Positions 21,301 through 28,821 of a stretch of 64,000 nucleotides of DNA are shown here, one piece after another. The stretch is from Flavobacteriaceae bacterium (lineage in GTDB: Bacteria; Bacteroidota; Bacteroidia; Flavobacteriales; Flavobacteriaceae). A program made the translations under genes and the position numbers. The stretch is from the NCBI GenBank assembly GCA_016744415.1, contig JADGEL010000001.1, forward strand, positions 620,001 to 684,000. Direction: 5' to 3'. The number at the start of each line of letters is the position of its first letter. Within the stretch, counting starts at the first letter, position 1. The notes under the pieces were generated by a model that was not told the DNA's origin, searched no databases, and was given only the letters and a program-made list of their open reading frames with translations.

Positions 21301-21707
21301 CTGAGGATGTACATATCTATATTAAAGATAATATTACTAATGTTTATTATGATTTAAGAAAAGAAGCTTGTGAAATTCAATTGGCAGCAGGCACTCACGA
21401 AGGGCGATTTTCATTGGTGTTTAAAGTACAAGAATCTCTTTCAGTAGATGATGATGAAATATTAAAAGACAACCTTATAGTATTTATGAACAATGCTACA
21501 TCCGAAATTCAAATCAGGAATAATGGTGATGCTATTGTTGAAAAAGTAATACTATATAACTCCTTAGGGCAAACAATGAATACTTGGAAGCAGACTAATT
21601 TCAAGACTGAAATCAACCTACCAGTTTCAAAATTATCAACGGGAGTATATATTGTTAATTTAGAAACGGATAAGGGAATGGTTACTAAAAAAGTAATTAT
21701 TGAATAA
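15309..21707 (+). CDS. Giant adhesin-like protein with thrombospondin type 3 repeats and LamG domain, T9SS cargo
   Basis: This gene encodes about 2133 residues. Signal peptide: residues 1-29, ending at FSQ. The Asp-rich N-terminal domain shared with the phosphoesterases is at about 30-225. One choice-of-anchor-D domain and two jelly-roll modules follow (WKYLDDGIDQG, WSYYDQGSEP). Asp-rich thrombospondin type 3 calcium-binding repeats lie at about 698-1215 (DxDxDGIxD). A LamG/concanavalin-like domain lies at about 1230-1420. A long unassigned region then leads to a type A sorting domain (LSTGVYIVNLETDKGMVTKKVIIE). No enzyme motif is seen; a calcium-stabilised surface adhesin or matrix protein is likely. 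A longer reading frame starts at TTG 15255, but that TTG is the -33 element of the promoter, so I use ATG 15309. Confidence 0.82.
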   Translation: MIPTIPNKSIKVLICFIFLNLASFNSFSQTIIDIPITSAAADFGDDAEQRISDGVMDIGSSDLEFCEDIDDGVNGNQLVGIRFQNVNVPQGAIITNAYVQFDVDESTTGLVTIDIVGIDVDNAAQFTTSNSNISDRTDGTLSSATTATTSWSPPDWNTIGANGLDQRTSDISTIVKEIVDRGGWSSGNAMAFVFSANSGAPNRRTAEDGDSAGHKLELHIEYTVPIGPEINLLGNSTAIQSGDVTPTSLDDTRFTSTGIGIPITHTFTIQNIGTTLLNLTGGTPLVDISGDPEFTITVQPPASTIAASGSTTFTIQYNPTDYSTKTATISIDNDDGTPAEMPYTFTIEGYIPNVDNFGPGGEWKYLDDGIDQGTAWQASAFDDSTWASGDAELGFGDGDETTTVADVNQITTYFRKSFIATATDVTFTDLALDLTYDDGAVVYLNGIEIWRVNMPGGVIGYGTFSSADSGDNAFATTTMTNPLVLGTNVIAVEIHQRTATSSDISFNLDIELANIILAADGVWSYYDQGSEPADVGANNWKELAYVESWPTGNAEFGYGEGDETTIIGYGGNALDKYITTYFRKTITASGTDVTNSTLQISAVRDDGIVIYVNGVEVLRNNMPTGTIGYSTTAFGNVSDVTEDFESFWNIYKVANTLVSGSNEIAVEIHQYSNTSSDLSFNLALETNNDFIIVPSIKPDKDTDGVEDYLDADDDNDGIPDVVEGCYTSLPETLETDGDGETTLTSFPITTPLNDGNSITYSVNNFSNFGYIHSYDAGEHGYGLRLGGPTTDGQLTLDFATPVSNLFFKLIDFDESEEIKIDVYDEFGVIVDLSTEEGIYHLGSYIDFIGSNTIEDKYDAAAPNNNRPENRADDIYGAAYFYFPSINVSKVVYTVNYTGGGTIRVVGVQYCSKDTDSDGIDDFYDSDSDNDGIPDIVEAGGTDTDGDGEVDTFVDIDGDGVSSIYDTDDSTYFIEETGKLTNFDFDGDGINNQVDLDSDNDGILDIIEISLPDINGDGQIDGFTDVNNDGYHDSFDGAGSKLITGADTDADGLPNSYPNANKDLTGAPNFKDIDSDDDGITDHTEAQNTTATFVSFSGVDTDDDGILDVFDNFVGFAGNGLTPEDSDSDGTPDYLDDDSDNDAEDDILEGHDSNGDGVINVSDLGACLSSITSNNGDIVGTDTDGDGLDDGFDNDNISYDPSNGGVAPTDHPNIDDIATDERDWREPSTEYNLIDFDGVNDYIDFADSHNMTSSFTFQTWVKQDATSTGNGMLVSKTDCNKGMNLGYRFSLISHFPNIKWYDNTGTLILDLTSGHAIGTDRWYHLSITYDEPSTTAKIYIDGVQVAIDNTVTEAPSTTNESFLIGAKFDDADLTNKLSNQYKGWMDEVRIWSVALTENQIRETVYQEIEISGPGIKGKIVPTDILGLNWTNDLKGYYTFNNIASGDLIDDSSNAKNGRIRNITTTESQTAPIPYTTIRDGNWTDNTATTPWTYGDSVWDIPNSLGIDGSTKVDWPIVVINKNIVDVDVSVNTLALISYSDALVSAEEITDSQLIIGTAGGSHELNVSKYLKLDGKIDLENESQLIQSNGSQLDVSSKGYVERDQQGTENAYTYNYWSSPVSLRNISSNNAAFTVADVLRGGTNPTTPKTILFNDSYSYADGALSDPLKISTYWIWKFVNLSNEYANWQHVREDGILNVTEGYTMKGTSGASAITDEQNYVYRGKPNNGDLTHTTFPGFFDTDGNPFVSLTGNPYSSALDADAFIDDNIDAGGTDAITGTLYFWEHWSNNTHYLSSYQGGYALYTKMGGTVATSHPNIDQGGSGNKTAPGQYIPVAQGFFVTQEHDLDGSSNPINPSSGSVVFKNSQRVFEIENGNSESIFTRLEASKGNLDTPPKSDPFEPTDIKKRIWLGFESPTGFHRQILAGFITGASDAIDRGYDGRMIDLLPNDAYFIQEHQPFSIVAFEKFDVEREIPISVIIDEENDGGTQKIMIDDIDNIAEDVHIYIKDNITNVYYDLRKEACEIQLAAGTHEGRFSLVFKVQESLSVDDDEILKDNLIVFMNNATSEIQIRNNGDAIVEKVILYNSLGQTMNTWKQTNFKTEINLPVSKLSTGVYIVNLETDKGMVTKKVIIE

Positions 21708-21726
21708 TCTTAAATTTAAAAATAAA

Positions 21727-21761
21727 CAAAAAAGCTGTCAATTTTATTGACAGCTTTTTTG
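21727..21761. terminator. Strong rho-independent terminator
   Basis: A 15-bp perfect stem is formed by 21727-21741 and 21747-21761 with the 5-nt loop TTTTA. The A-run on the left and T-run on the right allow termination in both directions; the plus-strand giant gene ends 20 bases before it. Confidence 0.9.
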
Positions 21762-21866
21762 TTTTAGGGCGTAAATATGAAATATTTCAAACTCAAACCA
21801 GAACCATTTATTGCCCTAAAAGTGTATTTTATTGTTAAAAATCAACTATTTATAAATGAAATATTG

Positions 21867-21874
21867 TATGTTTG
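21867..21874 (+). promoter_or_regulatory. Candidate promoter -7 element of the second giant adhesin gene
   Basis: TATGTTTG is identical to the -7 element of the paralogous gene at 15278-15285, and the sequence after it is similar for about 30 bases. A leader of about 80 bases follows, ending in ATAATAACCC eight bases before the ATG. Confidence 0.55.
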
Positions 21875-21961
21875 TCTTTTAATAGAGTCCCTAATACTTA
21901 TAATAGTGCCCTACTATTTTAAATTTAGTAATTAATTCAATTCATAATAACCCCACTAGTT

Positions 21962-24900
21962 ATGGAACGAGTAATACATTTTAAAGGAATTTTAGTACTA
22001 GTATTTATTTTTAGTGCTTCTCTTTTTATTCAAGGTCAAACTACAATTTATACCGAAGGTTTTGAAACTAATTTTGATTCAAATACTAATGGTTGGGCTT
22101 TAACAAGCCCAACAGGAAATATGAATTGGGAAGGAGATAACAACAACACTCCATCATCTAACACAGGACCAAACGGACCAAATTCAGGTACTTATTATAT
22201 ATATGTAGAATCTTCTGGAGCAAATACTTTTTTAAAGGAAGCTGTTATGACAAGCCCTTTAATTAACCTAACAGGTTATACAAGCCCTACTTTATCATTT
22301 TATTTCCATATGTATGGAAATAATATTGGAGATTTAGAGATTGAAATTAATAACGGAAGTGGTTGGACAAACCTTTTGACAATATCAGGAGAGCAACATA
22401 CAAGCATAGGTGATGCTTGGACGAATCAAAGTATAAATTTATCAGCTTATACTGGAGACACAATACAAATTCGATTTCATGGTACAACAGGAAATATTGG
22501 AGATTATTATAGAAGTGATTTTGCAGTAGATGATGTTTTAATAGAAGGATTTTTAGGTCCTCCTGCTCCAGAAATTAATATTTCTGGATTGGGTATATCA
22601 ATTATTGGCGATGCAACAAACACACCAAGTGTATTAGATGACACTAATTTTGGAACTTTAGATATTGGTTCAGGACCTACAACCCATATATTTACAATTG
22701 AAAATTTTGGTTCACAAAACTTATTGTTAACAGGTTTAAGCCCTTTTGTTACAATTACAGGAGATACTAGTGATTTTATCTTATCAACAATTCCAAATTC
22801 TACAATTGTAAGTTCAGGAAGCACAACATTTTCTATTGCTTTTAGCCCAACATTAACAGGATCAAGGTCTGCGATGGTAAGTATTGCAAATAATGATTCA
22901 GATGAAAACCCCTATAGATTTAACATTTCTGGTACAGGAACAATAATTGCTTCAGGTGGAGTATGGTCTTATTTAGATGATGGTTCCAATCAAGGAACTG
23001 CATGGTATGGTACAGCCTTTAATTATACCGGATGGGTTACAGGGAATGCTGAGTTAGGCTATGGAGATGGGGATGAAGTTACTGTAGTAAATGATGGTAG
23101 AACCAATGATGCAAATAGTAGAACGACCTATTTTAGAAAATCATTTTCTATTTCGGCAGTTGATGTGGCTAATTCAACTTTAGTAATGAATGCGATTAGA
23201 GATGATGGTATGGTAGTTTATATTGACGGCGTTCAAATTTGGACTAACAATATGCCTGGAGGGATAATTAACTACGATACAGATGCTTCAGGAACAATAG
23301 GTGGAGCAAATGAATCAACATGGATTTCAAACAAGATAGTTAACCCATTTTTAACTCCAGGAACTTATGAAATTGGAGTTGAAATTCATCAAAGAGATGG
23401 TTCAAGTTCAGATATTAGTTTCAATTTTGAAATGTATACAAATAATGATTATGTATTTGTGCCACCACCAGCACCAGATGTTGATGCCGATGGAGTAGAT
23501 GATTATATAGACTCTGATGATGATAATGATGGAGTGCCTGATATTATTGAAGGATGTTATACCTCAAATTTTGAAGGGTTAAATACAGTTGGAGGAGTTA
23601 GCGGACCTGAAGAAGAAATCTCAGGAACATTAAACGGAACTTCATTAACAATGGATGATGGAAATGTTATCAACTTTTCCGTTACAGGAACCTTTAATAG
23701 TATTACAAGTTATTATGCTGGTGAACATGGATGGGCAGTTAGAACCAAAGGAAATAACACCCTTGGAACATTAACATTTGATTTTGCATCAGATGTTACA
23801 GGCTTGTTTTTTAAACTGGTCGATTTTGATGAGAATGAAACATATACTGTAAATGCTTATGATAGCACAAATACATTAATTGATTTAACAGTCAGCAACA
23901 ACGTATATCATTTAGGAACTTATGTTACACAAGTTGGTAACACATTTAACGATCATTTTTTAGGATTAGCATCAAATAATAATGGAGACGTTGTTGCAAG
24001 TGATACCTATGGATCGGTATATTTCTATTTTCCTTCAACTGCAATAAGTAAAATTGACTTTGTTGTAGATCAACCTGACGGCTCTACCATTAGAATCGCA
24101 GCAATGCATTTTTGTGGTTTAGATACTGATAGTGATGGAGTAGATGATTATTATGATTCTGATTCAGATAATGACGGAATTCCAGATTTAGTAGAAGCTG
24201 GAGGAACTGATATTGATGGTGATGGAATAATTGATGTATTAACCGATACAGATATTGACGGATTAGTTGACATGTATGATAGCACACCAAATGTATATTT
24301 TGCTGAAGAAATTACAACCTTAGCCGATTTAGATTTTGACGGAGATGGATTTAAAAACCGAATTGATTTAGATAGTGATAATGATGGAATAGTAGATTTA
24401 ATAGAAGCAGGAGGTCTTGATACTGATGGTAATGCGAAGCTAGACGCTTTTGTTGATACTAATTCTGATGGATATCACGATAGTTTTGATGGAGCAACAG
24501 GAATATTAATTACCGGTGCAGATACAGACTCTGATGGTGTTCCTAATTCTTATCCAAATGATGATGCCGATGCTACTGGATTACCAAATTTTTTAGACAT
24601 TGATTCTGATGATGACGGAATTACAGACAACACAGAAGCACAAGCTACAGGTTCTTATATTTCTCATGCAAATTCTGATACAGATAGTGGCGCGTTTATA
24701 GATGGAATTGATGATAATTATGACAATGACCCTGTTGGTTTTGGCGGAAATGGATTAACTCCAATTGATACTGATTTTGACGGAATTCCAGATTATTTAG
24801 ATACAAATTCAGATGAAGGAGAAGAGGATGATATTATCGAAGGTCATGATACTGATGGTGATGGTATAGCAGATGCTGGTTCAAGTTCAGATATGGGAGT

Positions 24901-27667
24901 ATTTGTTGGTACTGATTCTGATGGTGATGGTTTAGATGATGGGTTCGATAATAATGATGCAGGATTCGATTCAACAAACGGAAGTTTAAATGCCTCTTCT
25001 CACCCAATAGTGGATGCAGGGACTGACAGAGATTGGAGATATACAGTAATCTATCTTGATTTTGATGGCATAAATGACCATATAGATTTTGGAGATGAAC
25101 ATAGAATTAATGGATCATACTCTTTTGAATCATGGATTTTACAGGAAGCAACTCCTTTATCAGGATACGGAACAATTATTTCTAAAAGAGATGTAAATGC
25201 AGGAAATTTAAGAGGCTATCATATGGCTATTCGCACAGATAATAGGCCAAATGTAATGTGGTATGACAACTCTGGAGCACAAGTATTAAATATGACATCA
25301 CCTTATGCTATATCAAATAATAGATGGCATCATTTAGCTTTTGTCTATGATGGGAGCGATGCAATTATGTATATTGACGGAATTGAAGTCATAAGAGCAA
25401 CACCTTCTGGATTACCATCAACAGGAACAGAAAAATCAATAATCGGAGCGATGTATGACAGTAGCACTCCTACTTTACCAAAATACTTTTTTGATGGGTC
25501 TATTGATGAGGTAAGGTTTTGGAAAACGGCTTTATCTGAAGACCAATTGCAACAAATGATGAATCAAGAGATTCAACAAAACGGAACAGCTGTTATCGGG
25601 TTAGTTGTACCAAATAACATAACTGGAGGTTTGCAATGGGCAGATTCTGATGGTTATTATAATATGAATGCAGATAATGCTATTGATATATCTTCAAATA
25701 CGTATAATGGTGTTCCTAAAAACAGCACAACTTTGATGGTGCAAACAGCCCCTTTACCTTATACTACCATTAGAGATGGTGATTGGGAGGACACTTCTGG
25801 AACTACACCATGGACGTATGGTGATTCTGTTTGGGACGCACCTAACAGTGTCGGAATAGATGGTGTTACTAAAATTGACTGGAATATTGTATCGACTTCT
25901 CATAATGTAACAGCAGATACCAATGTAAAACTTCATGGTTTAATTTCAAACTCAACTTTTACATCAACAACAAATGAAAATATTACAGATTCTAAATTAA
26001 CAATGGGTGCAGACGGAAACAGTTATGAACTTAATGTTTCTGGGTATTTAAAACTAGATGGTAAAATTGATCTAGAAAATGAATCACAGCTAGTTCAAGG
26101 AGATGGAAGCTTGTTAGATGTTGATAGTAGTGGTTATGTAGAAAGAGATCAACAAGGAACAGAAAATGCTTTTACATATAACTATTGGTCATCGCCCGTT
26201 GCAAAGAGAAATATCACCACAAACAATCTTGCATTTAATGTAATTGATGTTTTGAGAGATGGTACTAATGCTACAACTCCAACCACTTTAGATATTGACC
26301 TTACAGATTCTGATTATTATTATGCTGATGGTGCTTTGACCTCTCCGCGTAAAATAGCTTCTACTTGGATTTGGAAATTTGTTAACCTTGGTAATGCGTA
26401 TGCCAATTGGCAATTTGTAGGGAGTACAAATAATTTAAATGTAACAGAAGGATATACTATGAAAGGAACTTCTGGTGTAAGCGCAGTTTCTAGTAAACAA
26501 AATTATGTTTTTAGAGGGAAACCGAATAATGTTTTAAACGGAGCTACAGAATTAGTTCATACCACTTTTGGTGTACCTGCAGATCCAACAAACCCTTATA
26601 TTTCATTAACAGGAAACCCATTTTTATCTGCTATTGATGCAAATGCATTTATAAATGATAATGCAACTTCAACAACTCAAACCATCTATTTTTGGGAGCA
26701 TTGGGGAGGAGGAACACATAATTTAGGAGAATACATGGGAGGTTATTCTACTTATACAAAAGCAGGTAGCACTCCTACTCCAACCTTGGCAAGTTCACAT
26801 CCAGATGTTGACCAAACGGGTTCTGGAGGAATTCTTCCAGGGCAATATATTCCTGTCGGACAGGGATTTTTTGTAGCGTCTAGCGCAACAGGAGGTGATG
26901 TCGTGTTTAAAAATAGTCAACGAATTTTTGAGGTTGAAGGAGGTAACCCAAATTCAAATTTTTCAAGAACGGTTCCTGTTGAAAGAATAAGGATAGGGTT
27001 TGATTCGCCAGATCATTACCACCGCCAATTAATGGTTGCTTTTATTACTGGTTCAACCGATGGAATTGACACTGGCTATGATGCCTCATCTTTTGGTGCT
27101 TTAGTAAATGATTCTTTCTTTTTGCAAGAAGACAAGCGATTTGTGATTCAAGCTTTCGAATCTTTTAATGAAGAAAGAGAAATACCTATTGTTGTAATTA
27201 TTGATACAGATGAAGATGGAATGGTTCAAAAATTTATGATAGATAGTTTAGAAAACATATCTGCCGATAAAAATATTTTCTTGAAAGATAATATTACAAA
27301 TATTACACACAATCTAAGACAATCTAATTACGAAGTAGCTTTACCTGCAGGAGAACATAAAAATAGATTTTCCTTAGTTTTTAGAGAAGCACAAGTTTTA
27401 AGTGTTGATGATGAGCTATTACCAGAAAAAAGTATTGCGATATTTATGAACAACCCTACATCTGAAATTGTAATTAAGAACATAGGATCAACAGTGATAA
27501 ATAAAACAATGCTTTATAATGCATTAGGTCAAACTATTAATACATGGACCCATAAAAATCTGCAACAAGAAATTAATTTACCAATTAATGATTTAAGTAC
27601 GGGTGTTTATATTGTAACAATTGAAACTGCTAAAGGAAACTTATCTCAAAAGATAGTTATTGAATAA
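21962..27667 (+). CDS. Giant adhesin-like protein with MAM-like, thrombospondin type 3 and LamG domains, T9SS cargo
   Basis: This 1901-residue protein is a paralogue of the one at 15309 with a different front end. Signal peptide: about 1-26 (ending at IQGQ). A MAM/carbohydrate-binding-like domain spans about 28-200 (EGFETNFD...FAVDDVLIEG) where the other has the Asp-rich domain. One choice-of-anchor-D domain (about 203-320) and one jelly-roll module (about 325-495) follow. Thrombospondin type 3 repeats lie at about 503-1015 and a LamG domain at about 1030-1200. The long unassigned C-terminal region is conserved between the two paralogues (YVERDQQGTENA, NYWSSPV, ISLTGNP) and ends in a type A sorting domain. 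It is likely exported by T9SS and surface-attached; the ligand is unknown. Confidence 0.82.
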   Translation: MERVIHFKGILVLVFIFSASLFIQGQTTIYTEGFETNFDSNTNGWALTSPTGNMNWEGDNNNTPSSNTGPNGPNSGTYYIYVESSGANTFLKEAVMTSPLINLTGYTSPTLSFYFHMYGNNIGDLEIEINNGSGWTNLLTISGEQHTSIGDAWTNQSINLSAYTGDTIQIRFHGTTGNIGDYYRSDFAVDDVLIEGFLGPPAPEINISGLGISIIGDATNTPSVLDDTNFGTLDIGSGPTTHIFTIENFGSQNLLLTGLSPFVTITGDTSDFILSTIPNSTIVSSGSTTFSIAFSPTLTGSRSAMVSIANNDSDENPYRFNISGTGTIIASGGVWSYLDDGSNQGTAWYGTAFNYTGWVTGNAELGYGDGDEVTVVNDGRTNDANSRTTYFRKSFSISAVDVANSTLVMNAIRDDGMVVYIDGVQIWTNNMPGGIINYDTDASGTIGGANESTWISNKIVNPFLTPGTYEIGVEIHQRDGSSSDISFNFEMYTNNDYVFVPPPAPDVDADGVDDYIDSDDDNDGVPDIIEGCYTSNFEGLNTVGGVSGPEEEISGTLNGTSLTMDDGNVINFSVTGTFNSITSYYAGEHGWAVRTKGNNTLGTLTFDFASDVTGLFFKLVDFDENETYTVNAYDSTNTLIDLTVSNNVYHLGTYVTQVGNTFNDHFLGLASNNNGDVVASDTYGSVYFYFPSTAISKIDFVVDQPDGSTIRIAAMHFCGLDTDSDGVDDYYDSDSDNDGIPDLVEAGGTDIDGDGIIDVLTDTDIDGLVDMYDSTPNVYFAEEITTLADLDFDGDGFKNRIDLDSDNDGIVDLIEAGGLDTDGNAKLDAFVDTNSDGYHDSFDGATGILITGADTDSDGVPNSYPNDDADATGLPNFLDIDSDDDGITDNTEAQATGSYISHANSDTDSGAFIDGIDDNYDNDPVGFGGNGLTPIDTDFDGIPDYLDTNSDEGEEDDIIEGHDTDGDGIADAGSSSDMGVFVGTDSDGDGLDDGFDNNDAGFDSTNGSLNASSHPIVDAGTDRDWRYTVIYLDFDGINDHIDFGDEHRINGSYSFESWILQEATPLSGYGTIISKRDVNAGNLRGYHMAIRTDNRPNVMWYDNSGAQVLNMTSPYAISNNRWHHLAFVYDGSDAIMYIDGIEVIRATPSGLPSTGTEKSIIGAMYDSSTPTLPKYFFDGSIDEVRFWKTALSEDQLQQMMNQEIQQNGTAVIGLVVPNNITGGLQWADSDGYYNMNADNAIDISSNTYNGVPKNSTTLMVQTAPLPYTTIRDGDWEDTSGTTPWTYGDSVWDAPNSVGIDGVTKIDWNIVSTSHNVTADTNVKLHGLISNSTFTSTTNENITDSKLTMGADGNSYELNVSGYLKLDGKIDLENESQLVQGDGSLLDVDSSGYVERDQQGTENAFTYNYWSSPVAKRNITTNNLAFNVIDVLRDGTNATTPTTLDIDLTDSDYYYADGALTSPRKIASTWIWKFVNLGNAYANWQFVGSTNNLNVTEGYTMKGTSGVSAVSSKQNYVFRGKPNNVLNGATELVHTTFGVPADPTNPYISLTGNPFLSAIDANAFINDNATSTTQTIYFWEHWGGGTHNLGEYMGGYSTYTKAGSTPTPTLASSHPDVDQTGSGGILPGQYIPVGQGFFVASSATGGDVVFKNSQRIFEVEGGNPNSNFSRTVPVERIRIGFDSPDHYHRQLMVAFITGSTDGIDTGYDASSFGALVNDSFFLQEDKRFVIQAFESFNEEREIPIVVIIDTDEDGMVQKFMIDSLENISADKNIFLKDNITNITHNLRQSNYEVALPAGEHKNRFSLVFREAQVLSVDDELLPEKSIAIFMNNPTSEIVIKNIGSTVINKTMLYNALGQTINTWTHKNLQQEINLPINDLSTGVYIVTIETAKGNLSQKIVIE

Positions 27668-27710
27668 ATTTACCTACAATCTATACAAGGTACTAACTAA
27701 CTAACTAACT

Positions 27711-27745
27711 TTAAAAAAGGGCTTCATATTAAAGCTCTTTTTTAA
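27711..27745 (+). terminator. Terminator after the second giant adhesin gene
   Basis: TTAAAAAAGGGCTT (27711-27724) pairs with AAGCTCTTTTTTAA (27732-27745), with one G-T pair and a short loop, ending in a T-run. A short ACTA tandem repeat at 27692-27710 lies just before it. Confidence 0.75.
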
Positions 27746-27777
27746 TAATAAAAGATTAATTAGTATTAAAACTTCAT

Positions 27778-27785
27778 TATCTTTG
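27778..27785 (+). promoter_or_regulatory. Promoter -7 element of the oxidase-subunit-like operon
   Basis: TATCTTTG matches TAnnTTTG and lies 67 bases before the start codon. A perfect inverted repeat (separate entry) lies downstream of it in the leader. Confidence 0.55.
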
Positions 27786-27813
27786 CCCCTTATAAATACA
27801 GACATTTATTTAG

Positions 27814-27839
27814 TCAATCTAAAAGATATTAAAGATTGA
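27814..27839. promoter_or_regulatory. Inverted repeat in the leader, possible operator
   Basis: TCAATCT (27814-27820) and AGATTGA (27833-27839) are perfect inverted copies separated by 12 bases. The repeat lies between the predicted promoter and the start codon, a location suited to repression. The cognate regulator is unknown; the Rrf2 protein nearby is a candidate. Confidence 0.4.
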
Positions 27840-27852
27840 TTTTTTTAAATAA

Positions 27853-28434
27853 ATGATAATAAATAGTATCTTGAATAAAAATATTTACTACCCTCCAGGA
27901 GGCATATTATTGTGGATTATCATTTTTTTAGAATTGATAACCTTTGGGATGGCATTGGTTGCCATGGTATATTATGATACTCTAGAACCTGAAGTTTTTC
28001 ATACTTCTCGATTGCAATTAAATAGTACAATTGGAACAGTAAATACTATTTTTTTAATTGTAAGTGGTTATTTTATGGCAGTATCTGTTCGCTATTTTAA
28101 AAACAATAAAGTGAAAAAATCATCATTGTTTTTAAAACTCACCATGCTAGGAGGGCTATTATTTTTGATTTTAAAATCGTTTGAATATTCACATAAAATC
28201 GAGTTAGGATTAACAATTGGCTACAACACTTTTTATACATTTTATTGGTTGCTAACCCTCTTTCATGTAATTCATGTCATAGTAGGCTTAGTGATTTTAG
28301 TATCAGTTCATATTGGAATCAACAAGAAAAAAACAAGCACTAATATTGAAGATGTTGAAGCTAGTGCTGCCTTTTGGCATATGTGCGATTTGATTTGGCT
28401 ATTGTTATTCCCTATAATCTATTTATTGTTTTAA
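27853..28434 (+). CDS. Heme-copper oxidase subunit III family protein (NorE-like)
   Basis: The product is 193 residues with about five membrane helices. Features of the subunit III family include the opening KNIYYPPGGILLWIIIFLELITFG (residues 9-32), YYDTLEPEVFHTSRLQLN, the FEY motif near residue 113 and FHVIHVIVGLVIL near 135-148. Short five-helix members of this family are called NorE when they accompany nitric oxide reductase. No cytochrome oxidase subunit I or II is adjacent, which argues against an ordinary aa3 operon and for an accessory, NorE-like role. The next gene starts three bases after its stop and encodes the small partner. Confidence 0.75.
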   Translation: MIINSILNKNIYYPPGGILLWIIIFLELITFGMALVAMVYYDTLEPEVFHTSRLQLNSTIGTVNTIFLIVSGYFMAVSVRYFKNNKVKKSSLFLKLTMLGGLLFLILKSFEYSHKIELGLTIGYNTFYTFYWLLTLFHVIHVIVGLVILVSVHIGINKKKTSTNIEDVEASAAFWHMCDLIWLLLFPIIYLLF

Positions 28435-28437
28435 GAA

Positions 28438-28671
28438 ATGAAAAAGCTAAATATCATATTATCAGTATTAATTCTTCTAACAGTTATAGCTGCAGTTACA
28501 TCAGAATTAGAAATGAAATATGCAGTATTTGCTTTAATAGGTTTTGCTATAATTAAATTTATTGGAGTCACCTTTTTTTTTATGGATTTAAGAAAAGCTC
28601 ATACTTTTTGGAAAGTTGCAATTCTTATTTTTTTATTGATATTCACTACTTCAATCCTTTTAATAGGTTAA
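28438..28671 (+). CDS. Small membrane protein, oxidase subunit IV/NorF-like
   Basis: The product is 77 residues with three predicted membrane helices (about 4-22, 28-50 and 55-76). The segment IKFIGVTFFFMDLRKAH between helices two and three is typical of prokaryotic cytochrome c oxidase subunit IV / NorF-like proteins. It is encoded immediately after the subunit III-like gene and is probably co-translated with it. NorF helps assembly or activity of nitric oxide reductase in denitrifiers; assigning that role here is inference from family and context. Confidence 0.7.
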   Translation: MKKLNIILSVLILLTVIAAVTSELEMKYAVFALIGFAIIKFIGVTFFFMDLRKAHTFWKVAILIFLLIFTTSILLIG

Positions 28672-28734
28672 ATAAATCACAAAACAAAAATAACAGCACT
28701 GATAAATAGGTAGTTATGGTATTAGTTGTTTAGT

Positions 28735-28754
28735 AACATGATAAATGTCATCTT
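28735..28754. promoter_or_regulatory. Imperfect palindrome, possible NsrR-like operator
   Basis: AACATGA (28735-28741) and TCATCTT (28748-28754) are inverted copies with one mismatch and a 6-base spacer. The outer halves resemble the AAGATG/CATCTT ends of proteobacterial NsrR sites, but the spacing between them is 8 rather than 11 bases. It lies 67 bases before the start of the 603-residue protein gene. Confidence 0.35.
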
Positions 28755-28821
28755 GTAAAAAATTGAATCAAACTAACTTGCGGGCTTTATAAATAAGATT
28801 TAATAAGATAAATATAAATAC

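Noticed and set aside
27692-27710. ACTA tandem repeat after the second giant gene
   Set aside because: Only about four to five units, next to a terminator and outside any gene; too short to argue for phase variation.
28374-28556. 60-codon ORF overlapping the two oxidase-subunit genes
   Set aside because: It overlaps both real genes in another frame and starts inside the first one; its serine-isoleucine-rich text is a frame-shifted reading.
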